Below are positions 35,115 to 42,601 of a DNA stretch of 51,104 nt, in pieces. The position numbers and the translations under genes are program-made. The notes under the pieces were generated by a model. The model ran no database searches and had not been told where the DNA came from. It was given only the letters and a program-made list of their open reading frames with translations. Origin of the DNA: an uncultured Verrucomicrobia subdivision 3 bacterium (GTDB lineage Bacteria; Verrucomicrobiota; Verrucomicrobiia; Limisphaerales; UBA11358); NCBI GenBank assembly GCA_903833055.1, contig CAILDU010000188.1, positions 1-51,104 on the forward strand, read 5' to 3'. The stretch's first letter is position 1. Every line of letters begins with the position of its first letter.

Positions 35115-37052
35115 TTATTTCGCCTTATTACAAGCGACGCGTTGCTTTTCCTTTTCCGGATCGAACTTGTCGATTTGAACCGGAATCACAAACGGATTCG
35201 ATAGCGTCTTCACCCGCGCAAAACCCACGTCCTGCGAACGGATCAGCGATTCTGAAAAATCACCGAAGTCGTAATACTTTGCCAACTCGGCGATTTCGAT
35301 TTGGTTGTTCAAGTGCGAGACCAGGATGTTTTCCGTGTTCGCCAAAATATTCGGATGAATGCTCGAAACTTCCTGCGTGGCGTAAACAATCGCGATGCGC
35401 CCCTTCGCGCCTTCCTTCGCAATCGTCGGCCAAATTTCCGTAAGCGCTTCGGTCCGGCCAATCAAATTGTGCGCTTCCTCGACATAAACCACGATGTGTG
35501 GCGGATGTTGTCCGGCATTGAAGCTCGCCATCGAACTGCGAAAAATATGGCGCGCAATCCGCTTGCTCAAACGCTCACGTTGCACCGGGTCGCCCACGGA
35601 CAAATCGAGAATGACAATTTTCCCGTTCACCAGATGATTGTAAATTTCGTCGCAAACATCCGTGCTGCGGTTCGGCGCGTGATAATCCTTGAACGGCTGC
35701 AACAACCGGTAACCGGGAATGTAACCGCCCTGATCATTTTTCTGAAGCAGCAGATTGATGAGCACATTCGTGTCCGGCTCAATCCACGATTGACCTTTGC
35801 CAGTAATGAGTTCGTCCTGAATCTGCCGCACGAGATTGAACCATTCAAAAGCCTGCGTCGCCGTCAGTCCGTCTGCCGGATTCACTGACGGATTTACTTT
35901 ATTGCGAACGGCGGGATTGACCTCGAACGTGATTTTGAAATTCGGCGGCGGCTCGTAACCCGCGCGCGCCAGCATCGCCTGATACGCACCGAGCTTGAGT
36001 TGAAACATCGCCGTCTGCCGCTGAAATTCGTAGTCGCTGCCGCAATTCTCCTTATTTGGCGGCACAAAATCCATCGTCAAGAAAGCTTCCATGTCCGCCG
36101 AGCGCGGAATTTTGCTCGCCTCCAACAGCCCGCGCAAGGTGCTGTGCCCTTCGGAAATCTGCTGGAAGAAATTATTCAGAATCAGTTCAAAACCCGGCGT
36201 CGGCATCATGCGGTAACGCACCGTGTCACCGGGAAAAACTTCAGCGATGGAACCTTTGTCCTGCTGGTTCGCGTTCGCGTATTCGCCGTTCAAATCGTAA
36301 ATGATCTGACCGATTTTCAGTTTAAAATCATCGCTCGTGTGTTTCACCACCGAGACCAATTTTTTCACCGTGTTTGATTTACCCGTGCGCGTCATGCCGA
36401 ATACCGCCGTGCGGCGCGCGAGAAAATCTACCGCATTCAAATTAAAAACTGCCCGCTCTGCGTGCGCGCCGCGATGCAATCTTTCGGTCGAGGCGTAACG
36501 CACCGTGCCGATGGGGAAATGCGGCAACTCGCCTTTCAAACCAAGCCGTCGCGCTTCTTCTTCCGCCGCCGCGATGCGCGCCGGACTTAAATAATTTACA
36601 ATCGCCTCCAGCGCCGCGCCGTCGGGACGATAAACCGCCAGACCCGCCGCCTGCGCGAAATTTTCCACATCGCTACCCAGCCGCAATTTTCCATCCGCCA
36701 AATAAAATGTCCCCAGCACGCGGCATTGCAACAGGCCAAATTGAAATTCTTCCACCGTCAATTCACCGCCGGATGCGGGCGCGCGGCTCTTGAGTTTTTC
36801 CAACTTGGCTTGCAGCTCCGCATCCGTTGGCGCTTCAGCAGAACCGGTCACGCGCAGCAGTAAAATTTCTTCCGCCGAGGCCGCCAGCAAAAAACAATTG
36901 TGCGGCACGCCACGCGCCTGGGCTTTCCAGACATCGCTCGTCAGCACCAGCGCGCTCGTAAAATCCGCCGCGCCGAGCCAGCCGACGAATTGATTTTTCT
37001 GAACGAGCCGCGCCAGCGGATCCGACGACGAAGTTTGAGCGGTGTTGGACAT
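35115..37052 (-). CDS. HerA/DUF87-type hexameric ATPase
   Basis: The ATG at 37052 (MSNTAQTSSSDPLARLVQKN) gives 645 residues. The N-terminal 190 residues are a domain I do not recognise. The ATPase core has Walker A in FGMTRTGKSNTVKKLV (about residue 217) and Walker B in HIVVYVEEAHNLIG (about 517), with a likely sensor in IAIVYATQEVSSIHPNIL and an arginine-bearing RLSKRIARHIFRSS. HerA-type proteins are DNA translocases, usually paired with the nuclease NurA or, in defence islands, with other effectors. None is next to it here, so this is an orphan. Confidence 0.88.
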   Translation of the reverse strand: MSNTAQTSSSDPLARLVQKNQFVGWLGAADFTSALVLTSDVWKAQARGVPHNCFLLAASAEEILLLRVTGSAEAPTDAELQAKLEKLKSRAPASGGELTVEEFQFGLLQCRVLGTFYLADGKLRLGSDVENFAQAAGLAVYRPDGAALEAIVNYLSPARIAAAEEEARRLGLKGELPHFPIGTVRYASTERLHRGAHAERAVFNLNAVDFLARRTAVFGMTRTGKSNTVKKLVSVVKHTSDDFKLKIGQIIYDLNGEYANANQQDKGSIAEVFPGDTVRYRMMPTPGFELILNNFFQQISEGHSTLRGLLEASKIPRSADMEAFLTMDFVPPNKENCGSDYEFQRQTAMFQLKLGAYQAMLARAGYEPPPNFKITFEVNPAVRNKVNPSVNPADGLTATQAFEWFNLVRQIQDELITGKGQSWIEPDTNVLINLLLQKNDQGGYIPGYRLLQPFKDYHAPNRSTDVCDEIYNHLVNGKIVILDLSVGDPVQRERLSKRIARHIFRSSMASFNAGQHPPHIVVYVEEAHNLIGRTEALTEIWPTIAKEGAKGRIAIVYATQEVSSIHPNILANTENILVSHLNNQIEIAELAKYYDFGDFSESLIRSQDVGFARVKTLSNPFVIPVQIDKFDPEKEKQRVACNKAK

Positions 37053-37175
37053 GAAAATTTTTCCGGCAACAATTTGAACAGAAAAAGTGCCGTGCCGAGA
37101 GCTTGCCGCCAAGTGCGTCGAATTTCAAAAGAATTATTTAGGAACCGCCGCTCAAAACGAGGGCGAAGCCGAGGA

Positions 37176-37195
37176 CCCGGCATTAAAATGCCGGG
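37176..37195. repeat. 9-bp-stem palindrome
   Basis: CCCGGCATT and AATGCCGGG form a tight hairpin with two unpaired A residues. No T-run follows, so it is not a canonical terminator; it looks like a REP-type element. Confidence 0.8.
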
Positions 37196-37293
37196 CTATT
37201 ATCGGTCGTCGCTCTGCGACAAAAATCCGTAATTCAATCCGTGTTTCAACCGCCGTGCTCGCGCCCGTCGCGGCAGGTCCGTGGCTAAAAATT

Positions 37294-37320
37294 CCTTCGC
37301 CACCTTCGCGTCCTTCGCGC
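37294..37320. repeat. Tandem nonamer repeat (CCTTCGCxx)
   Basis: Three units, CCTTCGCCA, CCTTCGCGT and CCTTCGCGC, follow one another with a 9-nt period. The core resembles the CTTTGCGCC units of the hairpin at 18016-18102. Confidence 0.75.
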
Positions 37321-37394
37321 GACCCTCCCGAAATTTTTCTGCTCGCGAAATTTTCCCGCTTCGGGTAATTGAAAGCGCAGAAGGAATTGTTTTC

Positions 37395-38240
37395 ATGCTG
37401 GTTTTTCTCAACGGAAAATTTTTGCCCGAGGCGGACGCGTTCGTGCCTTTGAACGACCGCGGTCTGCTGCTCGGCGACGGCCTCTTCGAGACGATGCGCG
37501 TGGCGAACGGCCAACCGTTCCGCTGCGCGCAACATCTGGAGCGGCTCGTGCGCGGCGCAGAGTTTCTGAAAATCAAACTTCCCTCCACGCCCAAAGAAAT
37601 CCAAAAGTTCGCCGAGCAGCTCATCGAAATAAATGAATTGTCCGACGCCATCCTGCGCGTGACGCTCACACGCGGCGCGGGTGCGCGCGGCTATTCCACC
37701 AAAAATTCCGGCGCGCCGACCTTCGCCATGACCTTACATCCATTGCCGATTGTGAATGCGGACGAGCCGTTGCAATGGAGCTTGGTCACTTCATCCTTCC
37801 GCATTCCCGCGAGCGATGCGCTGGCGTCGTTCAAGACGACGAGCAAGCTTTTGAACATCCTCGCGCGCGCCGAGGCGGAGGAACGCGGCGCGGACGAGGC
37901 GCTGTTGCTCAACACGAACGGCGAGGTGGCGGAGACGGCGGGCGGAAATCTTTTTTGGATTTATCAGGACGCGGTCTGCACCGTGCCGACGGGGCGCGGC
38001 GTGTTGCCGGGCATCACACGCGCGGTCGTGCTGGAGATCTGCCAGTCGCTCGGCCTCGCCACGAACAAGCGCATCATCAAGCCGGAACATCTGCGGAATG
38101 CAGCGGGAATTTTCGTGACGAACAGCGCGTTCGGCATCGTGCCGGTCGCCGCGTTTAACGGATTGCCGGTCGCGCCATCGCCGCTCGTGGATCAAATCGC
38201 CAGCGCCTACAACGAAATGCTTTGTAAGGTTCCAAGTTGA
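37395..38240 (+). CDS. Class IV PLP enzyme (aminodeoxychorismate lyase or amino acid aminotransferase)
   Basis: The ATG at 37395 (MLVFLNGKFLPEADAFVPLN) gives 281 residues of the fold type IV family. GLLLGDGLFETMRVANGQPF is the N-terminal signature, the PLP Lys is in FKTTSKLLNILARAEAEERG, and LLNTNGEVAETAGGNLFWI with VFVTNS-like FVTNSAFGIVPV finishes the active site. PabC makes 4-aminobenzoate for folate; branched-chain or D-amino acid aminotransferases look alike, and the sequence alone does not decide. The last codons (VPS-stop) lie inside a heptamer repeat. Confidence 0.88.
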   Translation: MLVFLNGKFLPEADAFVPLNDRGLLLGDGLFETMRVANGQPFRCAQHLERLVRGAEFLKIKLPSTPKEIQKFAEQLIEINELSDAILRVTLTRGAGARGYSTKNSGAPTFAMTLHPLPIVNADEPLQWSLVTSSFRIPASDALASFKTTSKLLNILARAEAEERGADEALLLNTNGEVAETAGGNLFWIYQDAVCTVPTGRGVLPGITRAVVLEICQSLGLATNKRIIKPEHLRNAAGIFVTNSAFGIVPVAAFNGLPVAPSPLVDQIASAYNEMLCKVPS

Positions 38241-38312
38241 AAGTTACGGGTTGGGAGCTTTTAGCGCGCAGTTGAAAAACTTGCAACTTACAACCTGAAA
38301 CTTGAAACTAAT
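38227..38312. repeat. Inverted heptamer repeats overlapping a stop codon
   Basis: Left units: AGGTTCC, AAGTTGA, AAGTTAC, GGGTTGG, GAGCTTT (38227-38261). Right units: AACTTGC, AACTTAC, AACCTGA, AACTTGA, AACTAAT (38278-38312). Both have a strict 7-nt period with GTT or AAC at a fixed phase, so the arms are imperfectly complementary. The left arm supplies the final codons and stop of the PLP enzyme, and the right arm ends 3 nt before the next start. Confidence 0.85.
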
Positions 38313-38315
38313 TTC

Positions 38316-39419
38316 GTGCCGCTGCTGCAAAAAATGCCAACCAAACGCCGGAACCGCTTCGGCGATTTTTTTGCCGTGCTGTTGCTGCTGGCAATTATCG
38401 TTGGCCTCGGCTGGTTGTGGTGGCACGAAAAACATCCACGCAAAGTTTCAAAATTAAAATCTTCGCCGATAACTCAAGCTGTCGCGCAAGCGGTGGCGCA
38501 ATCAGCGGCTCCGCCAAAATTAAAACCCATCGTCATCGCGCCGCAGTCGCCGACGGAATTTCCACGGCCAGTTAAAAACGCATTTGAGGCGCAGGTCGCG
38601 CTCGCGCGCCGGGCGATTTCTTCGGGTTCGATTGATGCCGCCATCGGCTCGCAAACGCGCGCGGCCATCGCGGCGTTTCAGCGTTCGAAAAATTTATTCG
38701 AAAGCAGTTCGCTCGACACCAACACGCGCCCGCTGCTCACGCTCGACGCACCGTTATTGACGAATTACATCGTCACGACGAATGACCTCGCGCGCCTGCA
38801 ACCCATCGGCAAAACGTGGCTCGCCAAGTCGGAACAATCCGCGCTGGATTACGAAACGCTTTTGGAAGAGATCGCGGAAAAGGCGCATTCGTATCCGCTG
38901 CTGATTGAAAAATTAAATCCCGGTGTGATTTGGACAAATGTCATTGCGGGAACGATTTTGAAAATTACGGATGTAAATTATCCCGAGCCGACGGGAAAAG
39001 CGGCGTTTGTCATCATCCATTTGTCGGAAAAATTTCTGGAGGCGTTTGATGCGGACACAAATTTGCTCGCGCATTTTCCGTGCAGCATCGCGGCGAAAGT
39101 CGAGAAGCGTCTAGTCGGCGAATTGCACGTCATCGTCGTTGCGCCACATCCGAACTACACTTTTGATCCCGCCGTTTTTCCCGAATCGCCCGAAGCGCAG
39201 GCCATTGGCCATAAATTGATTTTGCCGCCCGGCCCGAATAATCCCGTCGGTGTCGCGTGGATTGGTTTGGACAAACCGGGTTATGGAATGCACGGCACGC
39301 CCGTGCCAGAACAAGTCGGGCGCACGGAATCGCACGGCTGTTTCCGGCTCGCGAATTGGGACGCGGAATACATGGTCAAACTGGTTTGGGTCGGCATGCC
39401 GGTGGAAGTCGTGCCGTAA
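38316..39419 (+). CDS. Membrane-anchored L,D-transpeptidase (YkuD)
   Basis: The 367-residue protein (GTG start; an ATG at 38334 is equally possible) has an N-terminal membrane anchor (FFAVLLLLAIIVGLGWLWW), a disordered Ala/Pro stretch, a peptidoglycan-binding-like helical domain (RAISSGSIDAAIGSQTRAAI), a LysM-like segment (PLLIEKLNPGVIWTNV) and a C-terminal YkuD domain. The catalytic motif is HGTPVPEQVGRTESHGCFRL with the nucleophilic Cys. It should form 3-3 peptidoglycan cross-links or attach envelope proteins. Confidence 0.93.
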   Translation: MPLLQKMPTKRRNRFGDFFAVLLLLAIIVGLGWLWWHEKHPRKVSKLKSSPITQAVAQAVAQSAAPPKLKPIVIAPQSPTEFPRPVKNAFEAQVALARRAISSGSIDAAIGSQTRAAIAAFQRSKNLFESSSLDTNTRPLLTLDAPLLTNYIVTTNDLARLQPIGKTWLAKSEQSALDYETLLEEIAEKAHSYPLLIEKLNPGVIWTNVIAGTILKITDVNYPEPTGKAAFVIIHLSEKFLEAFDADTNLLAHFPCSIAAKVEKRLVGELHVIVVAPHPNYTFDPAVFPESPEAQAIGHKLILPPGPNNPVGVAWIGLDKPGYGMHGTPVPEQVGRTESHGCFRLANWDAEYMVKLVWVGMPVEVVP

Positions 39420-39493
39420 AGCGATTCCACTTTTTGAACGAAATTATCATTGCCCGCCGGCGTGATTCGGTAAAACTGTCAGTGAACTTAAAC

Positions 39494-39500
39494 AAAGGAA
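39494..39500 (+). promoter_or_regulatory. Ribosome binding site of the lemA-like gene
   Basis: AAAGGAA lies 4 nt before the ATG at 39505. It is one of the few purine-rich Shine-Dalgarno-like sites in the window, where most genes lack one. Confidence 0.6.
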
Positions 39501-39504
39501 AATT

Positions 39505-40146
39505 ATGACAACTGGAATTATTTTGGCGGAACCTTCAACTCTTGCACTCGGCGCACTGGCTTTGATTGGCGGATTGATTGTCGTGGCTATCATCTTTGGC
39601 TTTTTCGTCATCGGTGTTTACAACAAGCTAGTCACGCTGCGCAACCGCTTCAAAAATGCCTACGCGCAGATTGACGTGCAACTCAAACGCCGTTACGACC
39701 TCATCCCAAATCTCGTCGAGACCGCAAAGGGTTATATGGCGCACGAACGCAACACGCTCGAAGCCGTCATCGCCGCGCGCAACGTTGCTTATGCCGCGTC
39801 CAAAGGTGCGGCAAGCAATCCCGGCGACGCCAGCGCGATGAAGAGTTTGGTTTCCGCTGAAAGCGGACTCGGCGGTGCGTTGAGCCGTTTGATGGTCGTG
39901 AGCGAACAGTATCCCGACCTGAAGGCGAATCAAAACATGATGCAGCTCACGGAAGAACTGACCTCGACGGAAAATAAAATCTCCTTCGCGCGCCAGGCTT
40001 ACAACGATTCCGTGATGACCTACAACACCGACCGCGAAGTGTTTCCGAGCAATCTCATCGCGAACACGTTCAACTTTGCGGCGGCGGAATTGTTCGTCGT
40101 GGACAAACCGGAGCAGAAAGATGCGCCGAAAGTTTCGTTCTCGTAA
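39505..40146 (+). CDS. LemA family protein
   Basis: The 213-residue protein has one N-terminal membrane helix (LALGALALIGGLIVVAIIFG) and a long helical periplasmic or cytosolic domain with the family pattern LRNRFKNAYAQIDVQLKRRY, DLIPNLVETAKGYM, TENKISFARQAYNDSVMTYN and FPSNLIANTFNF. LemA genes commonly sit beside M48 or TPM-domain proteins, as here. Their molecular role is unknown. Confidence 0.95.
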   Translation: MTTGIILAEPSTLALGALALIGGLIVVAIIFGFFVIGVYNKLVTLRNRFKNAYAQIDVQLKRRYDLIPNLVETAKGYMAHERNTLEAVIAARNVAYAASKGAASNPGDASAMKSLVSAESGLGGALSRLMVVSEQYPDLKANQNMMQLTEELTSTENKISFARQAYNDSVMTYNTDREVFPSNLIANTFNFAAAELFVVDKPEQKDAPKVSFS

Positions 40147-40179
40147 AAAATTTCCAAACTTGAAGTAAGCAATCCGCAA

Positions 40180-40611
40180 ATGGAAACTGGCGTAGCCATA
40201 ATCTTCTCGCTTGCGGGTTTGACGCTCATCTTTTTTGGGATTTTGTGTATTCGCAATGCGTGTGTCAAAATTCGCACTTGGAAGACGGTTTCTGGCATCG
40301 TTGTTGGATATAAGGAATATAACAATCAGCAAGCGAATCGCTCTACAACATCTTTTTGCCCTCAAGTGCAATTTTCAACGGACGATGGTAAAGTGATTGA
40401 TTTCACTTCATCCAGTGGTTCAAACAGAAGACCCTACCCCATTGGTGCTGCAATAAAAGTATTACATAACCCAGATGATCCGACCAAAGCCGTCATCAAA
40501 TCCATTTCAAATCTGTTTCTACCGGCGTTTTTTCTGCTTTTATTTGGGACGGCCTTTGCCGGAATGTTTTTAAGTATTTTATTTTTCGGGCCACACAAGA
40601 TTAAGTTTTAA
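40180..40611 (+). CDS. DUF3592-like membrane protein
   Basis: The 143-residue protein has an N-terminal helix (VAIIFSLAGLTLIFFGILCI), a beta-rich domain with VSGIVVGYKEYNNQ, VQFSTDDGKVIDFTSSS and VLHNPDDPTKAVIKS, and a C-terminal helix. This is the DUF3592 pattern. Its base composition and codon use are visibly more AT-rich than those of LemA and M48 on either side, suggesting later acquisition. It ends 4 nt before the M48 gene. Confidence 0.83.
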   Translation: METGVAIIFSLAGLTLIFFGILCIRNACVKIRTWKTVSGIVVGYKEYNNQQANRSTTSFCPQVQFSTDDGKVIDFTSSSGSNRRPYPIGAAIKVLHNPDDPTKAVIKSISNLFLPAFFLLLFGTAFAGMFLSILFFGPHKIKF

Positions 40612-40615
40612 CTGT

Positions 40616-42598
40616 ATGGACTTTTTTGCGCGCCAAGAACAAGCCCGCCGCAATACCAAGTGGCTGGTGCTTTATTTCATCGTCGCCGTCGTGCTGCTCA
40701 TCGTGGCGATTTATTTTATTTCGCTGGTGGTTTTTGCGGGCGTTCAGGCCAAGACGCATCATGGCAATTACAATTACAGCGACGCGCCCGTCCAATTCGT
40801 TTTGTGGAATCCAGAAATTTTTCTCGCCTCGACGCTCGGCGTGCTCGCGGTGATTTTTCTCGGCAGTGCTTACAAGACGAATGAACTTGCCGCCGGCGGC
40901 AGTGCGGTGGCGACGTTGATGGGCGGTCGGCTCGTGAATCAAAACACCACCGACCTGAACGAACGCAAGCTGCTCAACGTCGTCGAGGAAATGTCCATCG
41001 CCGCCGGCGTGCCGATGCCGCAGGTTTACGTTTTGGAAAATGAGCGCGGCATTAACGCCTTTGCCGCCGGCCACACGACCGGCGACGCCGCCATCGGCGT
41101 GACGCGCGGCTGCATCGAGATGCTCACGCGCGACGAATTGCAGGGCGTCATCGGCCACGAGTTCAGCCACATTTTGAACGGCGACATGAAGCTGAATCTG
41201 CGGCTCATCGGAATTATTTTTGGACTGCTCTGCCTCGCGACGATTGGAAGAATTTTGCTTTATGCCCGCAGCAGCAATAGCCGCGATAAAAACCTACTGC
41301 CAATTCTCGGTATTGCGCTTATCGTCCTTGGTGCCATTGGTGTTTTCTTCGGTCGCCTAATCCAGGCCGCCGTCAGCCGCCAGCGTGAATTTCTCGCCGA
41401 CGCGTCTTCGGTTCAGTTCACGCGCAATCCGAATGGACTTTCCGGCGCGCTCCAAAAAATTGGCCGTTACGGTTTCGGTTCAAAACTGGAATCCGAGCAC
41501 GCGCCGGACATGTGCCACATGTTTTTCGGCAATGGCCTCGGCGATGCGCTCTTCGGCTCGATGGCCACGCATCCGCCGATTCCCGATCGCATCCACGCGA
41601 TTGATCCGGCGTGGGACGGAAAATTTCCGCCGCTGAAAGAAGAACAAATTGAAACGGTCAAACGCGCCGCCGTTTCCGAACTGCAACGCAATCGCCCGCC
41701 AATGCCGCAAAATCTGGGAACAATTCTTGGCGGAACAATTATCACTGGCGATGCCGGTCGTCCGCCGGTCATCCGCACGAATTCCGTTTTGCCAAATCTC
41801 GGCAATCCCACGCCGCTGCATTTGAAATACGCCGAGCAATTGCGCGACGCGCTGCCAGAAAATCTTAAAGCCGCCGAGCGCCAACCGCTTGATTCTACTG
41901 CTTTAATTTACGCATTGCTTTTGAGTGCTGATGAAAAACTGCGCGCGCAACAGCTTACGGAAATTGCAAAGCGCGTTTCCAATTCTATTTCTGAAAAAAC
42001 CGCCGCGCTGTTTCCTGATGTTTTTTCCGTGGCGAAACACGCGCGCTTGCCGTTGGTAAATCTCGCTCTTGGCGCGCTGCGAAATTTGACAGCGGACGAG
42101 TTCAAGCAATTCGCCGACACGCTGGAATGGCTTGCTGGCAGCGATGGAAAAATCGAGCTGTTTGAATTCGTCCTGCAAAAAATTATTCTCCGCCATCTCG
42201 CGTCGAAGTTTGGCGATGCGCCGCCGACAGCAGTTCAATTTTACACACTTAAACCGCTCGTGCCAGATTGCGCCGTGATTTTGTCTGCGCTGGCGAATGT
42301 CGGCAGTAATGACGCGGGTGAAATTCAAAAAGCCTTCGCCGCCGGTGCGCCGTATTTGCGCGCGCCCGACAATGTGCCGTTGGAATTGTTGTCGCCGGAA
42401 AACTGCGGCGTGGAGCAACTTGACGCCGCGCTGAACCGCCTCGCGCAAGCCGTGCCAATCATCAAAAAGAATTTAATCGAAGCTGCCGCGCGCGTCGTCG
42501 GTGCGGATGGCGTGATTCTGGAAGCGGAAGCCGAACTACTCCGCGCCATCGCCGACACGCTGGATTGTCCGATGCCGCCGCTCGGCGCAACTGAATAA
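40616..42598 (+). CDS. M48 (HtpX-like) membrane metallopeptidase with TerB-like extension
   Basis: The 660-residue protein begins with two membrane helices (WLVLYFIVAVVLLIVAIYFI and IFLASTLGVLAVIFLGSAY). The zinc site is VIGHEFSHILNGD (His181-His185), two more helices follow, and the third ligand is the Glu in RQREFLADASSVQFTRNP. Up to about residue 350 it is HtpX-like, a protease acting on membrane proteins. The remaining 300 residues are helical and include GSDGKIELFEFVLQKIILRH and AARVVGADGVILEAEAEL, which recall TerB-like acidic helical repeats. The length is about twice that of HtpX. Confidence 0.92.
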   Translation: MDFFARQEQARRNTKWLVLYFIVAVVLLIVAIYFISLVVFAGVQAKTHHGNYNYSDAPVQFVLWNPEIFLASTLGVLAVIFLGSAYKTNELAAGGSAVATLMGGRLVNQNTTDLNERKLLNVVEEMSIAAGVPMPQVYVLENERGINAFAAGHTTGDAAIGVTRGCIEMLTRDELQGVIGHEFSHILNGDMKLNLRLIGIIFGLLCLATIGRILLYARSSNSRDKNLLPILGIALIVLGAIGVFFGRLIQAAVSRQREFLADASSVQFTRNPNGLSGALQKIGRYGFGSKLESEHAPDMCHMFFGNGLGDALFGSMATHPPIPDRIHAIDPAWDGKFPPLKEEQIETVKRAAVSELQRNRPPMPQNLGTILGGTIITGDAGRPPVIRTNSVLPNLGNPTPLHLKYAEQLRDALPENLKAAERQPLDSTALIYALLLSADEKLRAQQLTEIAKRVSNSISEKTAALFPDVFSVAKHARLPLVNLALGALRNLTADEFKQFADTLEWLAGSDGKIELFEFVLQKIILRHLASKFGDAPPTAVQFYTLKPLVPDCAVILSALANVGSNDAGEIQKAFAAGAPYLRAPDNVPLELLSPENCGVEQLDAALNRLAQAVPIIKKNLIEAAARVVGADGVILEAEAELLRAIADTLDCPMPPLGATE

Positions 42599-42601
42599 TT
42601 T

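Larger units (their letters stand above)
37053..37394. other. Divergent intergenic region with palindrome and nonamer repeat
   Basis: This stretch of about 340 bases has no gene that I can support. It contains a near-perfect palindrome CCCGGCATTAAAATGCCGGG (37176-37195) and a tandem nonamer CCTTCGCCA, CCTTCGCGT, CCTTCGCGC (37294-37320). Promoters for the HerA-type and PLP-enzyme genes probably lie here. Confidence 0.7.
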
